Shown: in pieces, positions 1-5,791 of the stretch
Layout of the letters: every line of letters begins with the position of its first letter
Position numbering within the stretch: the stretch's first letter is position 1
Assembly: GCA_003567615.1 (NCBI GenBank)
Contig: PWZC01000332.1
Span: forward strand, 1 to 5,791
Source: Gemmatimonadota bacterium
GTDB taxonomy: Bacteria > Gemmatimonadota > Gemmatimonadetes > Longimicrobiales > Gaopeijiaceae
Direction: 5' to 3'
DNA length: 5,791 nt
Notes under the pieces: generated by a model
Seen by the model: only the letters and a program-made list of their open reading frames with translations
Databases searched by the model: none
Told to the model about the DNA's origin: nothing
Made by a program: the position numbers and the translations under genes

Positions 1-779
1 CAAACCTCCTGGCAGATGTCACACCCGTAGACCCGGTTCCCCATGGCCCCCCGAAGCTCCCGGGGGATGGGTCCCCGGTTCTCAATGGTCAGGTACGAGA
101 TGCAGAGACGGGCGTCCATGACCGGGGCACCCTCGTCGTCCCGCCCCAGGAGCGCGCCCGTGGGGCACGCGTCGAGGCAAGACCGGCAGGTCCCGCAACG
201 GTCCGCCTCGAAGGGTGGATCGGGCTCTGCATCCAGCGCCAGGAAGAGGGCGCCCAGGAAGAAGTAGGATCCCCGCCGGGGGTGAATGAGCATGGTGTTG
301 CGACCGAACCACCCGAGCCCTGCCCGGACCCCCAACTCCCGCTCCAGCACCGGACCGGTGTCCACGTAGGCCCGATGGGGTACGTCCCGGCCCAGCTCCC
401 CGCAGATCCGGCGGTGCACCCCCCGCAGCCCCTTTTTCACCACCCGATGGTAGTCCCTGCCCCGGGCATAGCGGGCGATGACCCCGCGAGAGGGATCCTC
501 GGGAATGCCCGGCGGATCGGGCTGGAAGTACTCGTGCCCCACCACCAGCACGGTTCCGGCTTGGCTGGTCGGCCCGTTCAGACCAGGCTCCAGCCGCCGC
601 TCGACCGCGTCGGGGCGGGCCAGATACTCCATTGTGCCGTGATGCCCGGCTTCGAGCCACCGGAGGAGGGCCGGCCCGTGGGCCGAGGGATCCGGCTGGG
701 TGATCCCCACCAGATCGAATCCCTCGGCCCGGGCCGCCTCCTTCAGGAGACGGCTGACCTCACCCGGCCGGCGCCCCAT
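1..779 (-). CDS. queG: Epoxyqueuosine reductase QueG (3' end beyond window)
   Basis: Cytoplasmic cobalamin- and iron-sulfur-dependent enzyme that reduces epoxyqueuosine to queuosine in the anticodon of GUN tRNAs (Asp, Asn, His, Tyr), the last step of the pathway. My translation from ATG 779 gives 259 complete codons, then the first two bases (TG) of the next, surely Cys260. Visible family motifs: RYARGRDYH at 103-111; VDTGPVLERELGVRAGLGW at 139-157, including the conserved active-site Asp140; SYFFLGALF at 171-179; a ferredoxin-type CGTCRSCLDACP at 195-206 (Cys195, 198, 201, 205); DARLCISYLTIE at 222-233; and GNRVYGCDICQEV at 247-259, which starts the second cluster. Full-length relatives run to roughly 310-380 residues, so some 50-120 are missing at the left edge. 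The Lys usual in the GWxGKN motif is Arg160 here, a mild change. The gene overlaps the glycosyltransferase end by 20 bases in another frame and has its own ribosome-binding site, suggesting coupled translation. The missing C-terminus probably carries a small helical or HEAT-like tRNA-binding part. Confidence 0.95.
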   Translation of the reverse strand, partial: MGRRPGEVSRLLKEAARAEGFDLVGITQPDPSAHGPALLRWLEAGHHGTMEYLARPDAVERRLEPGLNGPTSQAGTVLVVGHEYFQPDPPGIPEDPSRGVIARYARGRDYHRVVKKGLRGVHRRICGELGRDVPHRAYVDTGPVLERELGVRAGLGWFGRNTMLIHPRRGSYFFLGALFLALDAEPDPPFEADRCGTCRSCLDACPTGALLGRDDEGAPVMDARLCISYLTIENRGPIPRELRGAMGNRVYGCDICQEV

Positions 780-1992
780 ACCGCCTCCCCTTCCACTCGA
801 TTCGGCGACCGCCCCGGAACCAGCTCCGGATCACGATGAACACCACCACCGCACTCCCGAGGGGGTGGATCAGCCCCAGCGCCGGCGACACCCCGAACCG
901 GCGGTAGGCCCCGGCCCAGATCAGCACCCCCAGGGTCCACGCTGACCCGGCCCAGATGGCCACCGGCGCAACCCACTCCGGTGCAGCGCCTCCGGTGAGC
1001 TCCGCCGTGAACAGCCAGACCCCGGCGGTGACGGCGAAGGCCACGGCGGGAAAGAGCCAGAAGAAACTCAGGAACAGGACGATTCCCGGGAGAGCCAGGG
1101 GGCTCAGGCGTCCGCTGGCCTGCTGAGCCCCGATGGCCACATTCTTGGTCCATCCATCCACCAGCGTCCGGAGCGATGTATACATACGGGTCGAGAACAC
1201 CGTCTCGGCTCGGCGGACCGTGACGGTGGAGCCCGCCCGGGCCATCTCCTGGGCCAGGCGGAGATCCTCCACCACCTCGTTCCGCACGGCGTGGTGCCCC
1301 TGGATCGTCTCGTACGCCGTGCGCTGCACCAGGACGAACTGACCGTTGGCGATGGCGTCCTTCCACCGGTCCGGGGTGATCACCCGGTGAAGCTTCCCGT
1401 AACGCGTCCCCAGGAGGAGGAAGATCTGGGGCTGCACGAGCTTCTCGCCCCAGGTCCCCATCTCCTGGCGGCCCAGTAGGGAGAGTAGCTCCGCACCATC
1501 TTCCTCCATGCCCCGCACGGCGCGAAGGAGGAGGTCGGGGTGGTGCAGCGTGTCGGCGTCGGTGAAGAGAAGGAGCCGACCCCGGGCCAGATCCGCCCCT
1601 TGCCGGCACGCCCAGGGCTTCCCGAACCATCCGTCCGGGAGGGCCCCCCCCTCCACCACCCGGAGCGAAAGTGCATTCCCCGCCGGTACAGCCGCGGCCT
1701 CGCCGGCGGTGTCGTCGGTGGATCGGTCGTCCACCACCAGGATCTCGAAGGGAATGCCGGTGAGTCGGGTCAGGCTCGTCAGGCACCGCGTGATGTTCCC
1801 CGCTTCGTTCCTGGCGGGGACGATGATGGACACCACGGGAATCCCGTCGTCCCCGGTCTCGTTCGACCCAAGGGGGTTGGCCTCGGAGGGAAGGGGTCGG
1901 GGTTCCCGGATTCCAAAGGCGAGAAAGGTCCCCAGGAGCCCCCAGGGAAGAAGGCCCAGGAAGACGGGGAGGAGCCACGGCATGGCTTCCAT
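760..1992 (-). CDS. Membrane-anchored family 2 glycosyltransferase (CrtQ/HpnB-like)
   Basis: Predicted inverting GT-A glycosyltransferase that transfers a sugar from a nucleotide donor, probably to a lipid-type acceptor at the cytoplasmic face of the inner membrane. The 410-residue protein has an N-terminal membrane segment (about 5-27), then a catalytic domain with VSIIVPARNEAGN at 54-66, VVDDRSTDDT at 86-95, and LPDGWFGKPWACRQGAD at 118-134, a signature of CrtQ/HpnB-like enzymes. The metal-binding DxD is D145-A-D147, and the likely catalytic base lies in VVEDLRLA (E242-D243). Hydrophobic segments at about 298-327, 335-362 and 370-390 form a C-terminal membrane bundle, followed by the basic tail EWKGRRY. 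ATG 1992 is preferred because GGAGG lies 7 bases upstream; GTG 1995 directly before it and ATG 1983 are alternatives. Relatives act on carotenoid acids or are associated with hopanoid genes, so an isoprenoid or lipid acceptor is plausible, but neither pathway is visible here. I therefore give no symbol. Confidence 0.9.
   Translation of the reverse strand: MEAMPWLLPVFLGLLPWGLLGTFLAFGIREPRPLPSEANPLGSNETGDDGIPVVSIIVPARNEAGNITRCLTSLTRLTGIPFEILVVDDRSTDDTAGEAAAVPAGNALSLRVVEGGALPDGWFGKPWACRQGADLARGRLLLFTDADTLHHPDLLLRAVRGMEEDGAELLSLLGRQEMGTWGEKLVQPQIFLLLGTRYGKLHRVITPDRWKDAIANGQFVLVQRTAYETIQGHHAVRNEVVEDLRLAQEMARAGSTVTVRRAETVFSTRMYTSLRTLVDGWTKNVAIGAQQASGRLSPLALPGIVLFLSFFWLFPAVAFAVTAGVWLFTAELTGGAAPEWVAPVAIWAGSAWTLGVLIWAGAYRRFGVSPALGLIHPLGSAVVVFIVIRSWFRGGRRIEWKGRRYGAPAG
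784..792 (-). promoter_or_regulatory. Ribosome-binding site of queG
   Basis: AAGGGGAGG on the minus strand within the last codons of the glycosyltransferase (its WKGRRY tail). The AAGGGG part lies 7 bases and the GGAGG part 4 bases before ATG 779. It supports that start despite the 20-base overlap with the upstream gene. Confidence 0.65.
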
Positions 1993-3422
1993 CACCGCCC
2001 CTCCCGATGCGGGTCGGAGGGTGTGGCGAACGGGGAGGAGGAAGCCCCGGGACGGGACCGGAACCGAGCCCCGTCGGCCACCCGCTCACCGGGAAAGTGG
2101 ACGATCCGGTCTCCAACCTCGAGACCGGCCGTCACCTCCACCCAGTCCAGCCCTCGGCGCCCCACCGAGACACCCACCTCCTCCAGCCGCGCGCGCCGGG
2201 TCCGGTAGGCCACCCAGCTCCCCGCCCGGGGCAGCACGGCGCCTACGGGCACCCGCACGGGAACGTCCTCTCGGTGGAGGACGAAGGTCGCTTCCATGCG
2301 AAAGTCATGACCGATCTGACCCCCAGGGAGTCCAAAGCGATGGGAGGGGTCCTGAGGGACGTAACGGGAGGTGGGTTCACCGGCGGTGTGGGTGGCTTCA
2401 CGGAGCGAGTCGGGGAGGGGATCGGGGTCGATCAGGACATTCACGCGTTGCTCTTCCATACCGAGGGGCGAAACCCGGCTGAAGCCGGAAGGTTCGACGA
2501 GACGGACAGTTCCGCCGGTCACGCTGCTGCCGAGACCCTGCAGCCGGACCGCAGTGCCGGGGCCGATTCGGGGAGCCATGGCGGTGGGGACGGACACAAC
2601 CACCTCAAGGAATTGCGACCCTTCGGTGCGACCCACCTCCGCCAGCAGCTCGCCCGGCGCAACCGGCCCCCCACTCTGGCGATGGACGCGGAGAACCCGA
2701 CCGGTCAGGGGTGAAGGTAGCGGGAGTGGTCCGTCTGTGGCCGCCCGATCCCTGCCTCCCGGCTGGGATTCAGCGATCCCCGAAGATGTGAAAGCCACCT
2801 GCTCCAACTCCACCCCCACCCTGGCCAGACTTGCCTCCACCCCGGCCAGCTCCGCCTCGGCACCGGCTCGCACGGCCCGGGCCTCAGCCAACAGCGCCTC
2901 CCGGGTATGGAGGAAAGCCTGCGCCACCTCCACGGCCGACCTCGTCCCGGCCCCGTCCTCCCTCAGACGCTCCTGACGTCGGAGCTCCAGTCGAGCCTCC
3001 ACGACTCCGGCCTCCATCGCCTCCACGCCGGCTCCGGCCGCTTCCACCCGAGCCCGGGCCGCGTCACGCTCCGCCTCCAGCCGGGCCCGGGCTCGCCCGT
3101 CCAGTGGAGTGGGAGCCAGGCGATGAAGGCGCAGAATGGGCGCCCCCTCCACCACGGCATCCCCGGGGCGGACCCCGGGACGCTCCAGGAGCCCCGCCGT
3201 CGGGGCCCGGAGTTCAGCCCGGTCCCGGAACCGGGCCCGTCCCTCGGCCCGCAGCACCTCCTCCACCAGACCCGACCCGGCAACCACCAGATCCACCTCC
3301 GCCGGAGGCTCCCGGAACGACAGGAAGAGGCCGCCCACGATGACCACCCCCAGAAGGACGAGCAGGAGCCTGCGCCAGCGGCGCGGGAGTTCCCAGCGTC
3401 TGCGGTGCGTGGAGGCGGTCAC
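1992..3422 (-). CDS. HlyD/AcrA-type periplasmic adaptor (membrane-fusion protein)
   Basis: Membrane-fusion protein linking the upstream permease to an outer-membrane channel. I chose the GTG at 3422 (476 residues) because GGGAG lies 10 bases upstream and longer in-frame starts run back into the permease gene. Domains in order: basic N-terminus; one membrane anchor at about 18-36 with no lipobox; first biotinyl/lipoyl half at about 66-103 (LRAPTAGLLERPGVRPGDAV); Ala/Glu/Arg-rich coiled-coil hairpin at about 109-210; second lipoyl half at about 236-263 (PLTGRVLRVHRQSGGPVAPG); beta-barrel at about 264-395; membrane-proximal C-terminal domain at about 390-456, with VPVGAVL and GLEVGDRIVHFPGERVADG. 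The hairpin tip has R149, L153 and T160 at the spacing of the TolC-docking RLS motif of AcrA. Two stretches look long for the family: a polar linker at about 211-235 and a loop at about 333-374. The permease stop is 7 bases upstream, and its own stop overlaps the glycosyltransferase start by one base. The family is secure, the cargo is not. Confidence 0.92.
   Translation of the reverse strand: MTASTHRRRWELPRRWRRLLLVLLGVVIVGGLFLSFREPPAEVDLVVAGSGLVEEVLRAEGRARFRDRAELRAPTAGLLERPGVRPGDAVVEGAPILRLHRLAPTPLDGRARARLEAERDAARARVEAAGAGVEAMEAGVVEARLELRRQERLREDGAGTRSAVEVAQAFLHTREALLAEARAVRAGAEAELAGVEASLARVGVELEQVAFTSSGIAESQPGGRDRAATDGPLPLPSPLTGRVLRVHRQSGGPVAPGELLAEVGRTEGSQFLEVVVSVPTAMAPRIGPGTAVRLQGLGSSVTGGTVRLVEPSGFSRVSPLGMEEQRVNVLIDPDPLPDSLREATHTAGEPTSRYVPQDPSHRFGLPGGQIGHDFRMEATFVLHREDVPVRVPVGAVLPRAGSWVAYRTRRARLEEVGVSVGRRGLDWVEVTAGLEVGDRIVHFPGERVADGARFRSRPGASSSPFATPSDPHREGR
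1998..2005 (-). promoter_or_regulatory. Ribosome-binding site of the glycosyltransferase gene
   Basis: GGGAGGGG on the minus strand inside the end of the adaptor gene. The GGAGG core lies 7 bases before ATG 1992, better spacing than for GTG 1995 (4 bases) or ATG 1983 (16 bases), so it decides the start. The adaptor stop and this start overlap as TGATG, a classic stop-restart junction. Confidence 0.7.
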
Positions 3423-3429
3423 GGTGGCA

Positions 3430-5791
3430 TCACTCCCGGGTCTTGAGGACGCCGATGAGATCCAACTGGTCCAGGCGCCGCCGAACCAGGAGGGCGCTGA
3501 CGGTGGCGGCACCGAGCACCACGGCCACGGCGAAGCCGTAGGTCTCCAGGCTCAGGACCACGGGGAGACGGTAGCGCTCCGGGTCCACCGTCCCAGCAAT
3601 GGCGATGCAGAGCTGCCGCCCGATCCAGAGCCCCGGGGGGATGGCCAGGAGCACCTGCACACCCATTTCGCCCAGGAGCACCATGGAGATTTCGCGCCGG
3701 GTGAACCCCAGGACCCGGAGGCTCGCCAGATCCCGCTCCCGGGTGGCCACGGCGACCCGGGCATTGTTGTACACGACCCCCCCGGCGATGACCGAGGCGA
3801 AGGCGGTGAGGACCAAGGTGATGATGAGCAGGATCCGGACGCTCTGGTCCCGGAAGCGGGCCACCAGCACATCCCGGCTCGCCACATCCAACACCCCGGG
3901 AAAGCGGGCCAGCCGCTGCTCCAACTCCCCGAACCGCTCCGGGTCCGAGAACACCAGCGCCTGGCTCACCACCGCCCCCTCCCCCAGCAGGCGATTCAGC
4001 ACGGACATGGGCAGGTGGCCCTGCATCCCGAACATCTCGTCCACCAACCCATCGATCACCAGGAAGGCATCGCCCCCCCGCCCCTCCCTCAGGGTCACCC
4101 GCACCGAATCGCCGGGGGCCACCGCCAGCACCTCGGCCAGCTTGGAGGTGATGACGAGCCCCCGCTCCGGGACGGGACGCGCCGCCCCGTCGGCGTCCAC
4201 CAACTGCCGAAGCACCGTGCCCTCGGCATAGCCCTGGAGCGGCACATCCCGCCAGCGGTGTCCGGCGTGCATCCGGACCGCCGTGACACGCATCCCCTCC
4301 ACCCGTTCAACCCCGGGGAGGGCGGCCACTTCGAAGAGCGCCTCCTCGGGCGTGGGTCCGGCGAATGTCACCGTCACGTTCTCGCGCCAGGCCCGGAAGA
4401 ACTGCTCCTCGATGAGGTAGTCCAGGGCGTCGGTGTTGAAGCGGGCCACCACCACGATGGCCACGGCCATGGCAATGCCCAGCGCCGAGAGGCCGGTACG
4501 CAGGGGACGCCGACCGATCTCCCGAAGCACCATCCGACCGATGGAGCCCACCAACCGCCCCAGACCCAGCCGCTCCAGTACCGTGGGCCGATACCGGGCG
4601 GGCGGCGCCGGCTGCATGGCCTCGGCCGGGGACAGGGCGAGGATACTGCGAAGCGCTCCGGCCGCTCCACTCACCCCGGCCAGTACCGCGATGCCCGCCC
4701 CCAGGATCATCTGCCAGAATGGGACACGGAACTCCAGGATGGGGAAGCCGAAGATGGATCCGTAGAGCGAGGTGAGGGCGTCGCCCAGGACCCAGCCCAG
4801 CACGACGCCCAGCACCGCTCCGCCCAGCGACACCCCCGAGACCATCTTCAGGTAGTGGAACCCCACCTCACGGTTGGAATACCCCAGCGCCTTGAGCGCC
4901 GCAACCTGGGTGCGCTGGAGGTACAGCAGCCGCGACAGGACTACATTCAGGAGATAGGCGGCCACGCCCAGGAAGATGAGGGGAACCACCGTGGCGAACT
5001 GGCGGAGCTGCTGGAGTTCGCCCTCCAGAATGAAATTGGAGGGCTGCAGATCCCGCCCCACGGTTCCCCTTCCCCCGTACGGTTCCAGGATCCCGTCGAT
5101 CCCGGCCAATGCCTGGCGCGTCGCCTCGCCCCGGTGCAGGCGGAAGACCGCGTCGTTGAAGGCACCCTCCATGCGGAAGATGGGGGCGACGGCTCCACGG
5201 TCCATCCAGAGCACGGCGAACCGCTCGTCGTCGGGGACCAGTGCCCCGCCAGGCGGGAGGGGGAAGATGAACTCCGGGGAATTGCCCAGGCCGGTGATGC
5301 GGAGGGGCCGGAGCTGGCCATTCATGACCACGCGAAGGGTGTCGCCCACCCCCACACCCCAGCGGTCGGCGAAGGCGTCCAGGAGGAGGGCTTCGTCACT
5401 CCGGCCCGGCTCGGGGAGCCGCCCTTCCCGGAGAAAGATGCGGTTCAGGGGTGGGTCGCCCCCGGTCGGGAGGCTCACCACCTGCCCCGTGGGCGACTGA
5501 GCCACACCTTCGACGGGGATCCGGACCGGCTCGATGATCCGGGTGTAGACGGCAGCCACCCCGGGCACGGCCTCCAGCCGTCCCCGGAGGGATTCGGGCG
5601 CCCGCTCCAGACTGACGAAGGCGTCGCCGAACCGATACCGGTCGTAGTAGATCTCCCGGGACTCCAGGAGCGACTGGTAGGGGGAAGCGAGAGCCAGGTA
5701 CCCACCGATCCCCGCGCCCACCACCAGGGCGATGGTGACACCCTGCCCCAGGAGCCCCATGAGGTCCCGGATGAGCTTGCGGTCCAGCGCC
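3430..5791 (-). CDS. FtsX-like ABC transporter permease, two-module (5' end beyond window)
   Basis: Inner-membrane permease subunit of an ABC exporter. It is open to the right edge: reading continues in frame upstream of the Met at 5760 as ALDRKLIRDL, the usual opening of this permease family, so the true start is probably only a few codons outside the window. Numbering from the Met at 5760 (776 residues to the TGA at 3432-3430), I see eight hydrophobic segments in a duplicated 1+3 layout. They lie at about 7-24, 254-279, 306-328, 347-370, then 420-440, 641-665, 694-717 and 738-760. Two large periplasmic domains lie at about 28-250 and 444-636. Each half carries the FtsX coupling-helix signature that touches the ATPase: ALKALGYSNREV near 289-299 and LRVLGFTRREI near 681-691. 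The linker has the family's PAEAMQP at 378-384. No Walker motifs are present, so a separate ATPase is needed. It is followed after 7 bases by the adaptor gene, its expected partner. The substrate is unknown; this could equally be a lipid, peptide or drug exporter. Confidence 0.93.
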   Translation of the reverse strand, partial: ALDRKLIRDLMGLLGQGVTIALVVGAGIGGYLALASPYQSLLESREIYYDRYRFGDAFVSLERAPESLRGRLEAVPGVAAVYTRIIEPVRIPVEGVAQSPTGQVVSLPTGGDPPLNRIFLREGRLPEPGRSDEALLLDAFADRWGVGVGDTLRVVMNGQLRPLRITGLGNSPEFIFPLPPGGALVPDDERFAVLWMDRGAVAPIFRMEGAFNDAVFRLHRGEATRQALAGIDGILEPYGGRGTVGRDLQPSNFILEGELQQLRQFATVVPLIFLGVAAYLLNVVLSRLLYLQRTQVAALKALGYSNREVGFHYLKMVSGVSLGGAVLGVVLGWVLGDALTSLYGSIFGFPILEFRVPFWQMILGAGIAVLAGVSGAAGALRSILALSPAEAMQPAPPARYRPTVLERLGLGRLVGSIGRMVLREIGRRPLRTGLSALGIAMAVAIVVVARFNTDALDYLIEEQFFRAWRENVTVTFAGPTPEEALFEVAALPGVERVEGMRVTAVRMHAGHRWRDVPLQGYAEGTVLRQLVDADGAARPVPERGLVITSKLAEVLAVAPGDSVRVTLREGRGGDAFLVIDGLVDEMFGMQGHLPMSVLNRLLGEGAVVSQALVFSDPERFGELEQRLARFPGVLDVASRDVLVARFRDQSVRILLIITLVLTAFASVIAGGVVYNNARVAVATRERDLASLRVLGFTRREISMVLLGEMGVQVLLAIPPGLWIGRQLCIAIAGTVDPERYRLPVVLSLETYGFAVAVVLGAATVSALLVRRRLDQLDLIGVLKTRE
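3433..3437 (-). promoter_or_regulatory. Ribosome-binding site of the adaptor gene
   Basis: GGGAG on the minus strand, inside the last codons of the permease gene and ending 10 bases before GTG 3422. It supports the GTG start. The nearer ATG at 3430, which overlaps the permease stop, would be only 2 bases away and opens a frame that ends after three codons. Confidence 0.6.

Noticed and set aside
82..660. 192-codon minus-strand frame inside the queG region
   Set aside because: The frame starting at 779 translates to QueG with all expected motifs; this one is a low-complexity shadow.
1993..1995. GTG 1995 as the glycosyltransferase start
   Set aside because: It directly precedes ATG 1992, which has better spacing from GGAGG; the difference is a single residue and cannot be fully excluded.
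743..2116. 457-codon minus-strand frame covering the glycosyltransferase region
   Set aside because: Out-of-frame shadow of the glycosyltransferase and adaptor genes: Gly/Pro/Arg-rich, no motif, while the other frame has the full GT2 signature set.
1508..2482. Long plus-strand open frame antisense to the adaptor and glycosyltransferase (324 codons), with similar ones at 1540-2208, 2007-2714 and 3599-4231
   Set aside because: Arg/Pro/Ser-rich translations without recognisable domains, lying opposite strongly supported genes; long antisense frames are expected at this GC content.
3423..3512. Adaptor start at 3512 (506 residues)
   Set aside because: It would overlap the permease by 83 bases and add a segment with no resemblance to an adaptor N-terminus; GTG 3422 has a suitable Shine-Dalgarno and places the basic residues directly before the membrane anchor.
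5758..5760. ATG 5760 as the permease start
   Set aside because: The in-frame codons upstream encode ALDRKLIRDL, a conserved opening of this permease family, so the gene continues past the right edge.
1..5791. Terminators, promoters, RNA genes, repeats, CRISPR or mobile elements
   Set aside because: Both strands were read by eye. Coding sequence covers all but 7 bases, and GC-rich short inverted repeats inside genes lack a following T-run or any other support.

Overview
The window is a slice of a GC-rich bacterial chromosome (well over 60% G+C by eye) that is coding almost end to end. All four genes lie on the minus strand, so transcription runs from right to left. A periplasmic adaptor protein paired with an FtsX-type ABC permease points to a Gram-negative (two-membrane) bacterium. 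The codon style, rich in GGG, CCC and CTC, would fit Gemmatimonadota or another high-GC Gram-negative lineage, but that is an impression and not a demonstrated placement.

Layout in order of transcription: (1) 5791-3430, a large two-module FtsX-like ABC transporter permease whose first few codons lie beyond the right edge. (2) 3422-1992, a HlyD/AcrA-type membrane-fusion (periplasmic adaptor) protein starting at GTG, 7 bases after the permease stop. (3) 1992-760, a membrane-anchored family 2 glycosyltransferase of the CrtQ/HpnB-like type, whose ATG shares one base with the adaptor stop. (4) 779-1, epoxyqueuosine reductase (QueG), which overlaps the glycosyltransferase by 20 bases and is cut by the left edge just as it enters its second iron-sulfur motif.

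The gaps between genes are +7, -1 and -20 bases, and each downstream gene has a purine-rich Shine-Dalgarno sequence inside the coding sequence before it. This looks like one translationally coupled operon. I see no internal promoter, terminator, RNA gene, repeat array, mobile element or CRISPR, and there is no non-coding stretch longer than 7 bases.

The permease and adaptor almost certainly form an export complex spanning the inner membrane and periplasm. It would need an ABC ATPase and probably a TolC-like outer-membrane channel, neither of which is in the window. The glycosyltransferase next to them suggests, as inference only, a unit that glycosylates a lipid or isoprenoid at the membrane and exports it. 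QueG performs the last step of queuosine tRNA modification and is most likely a housekeeping passenger. The individual families are known; the combination is the part worth a second look.
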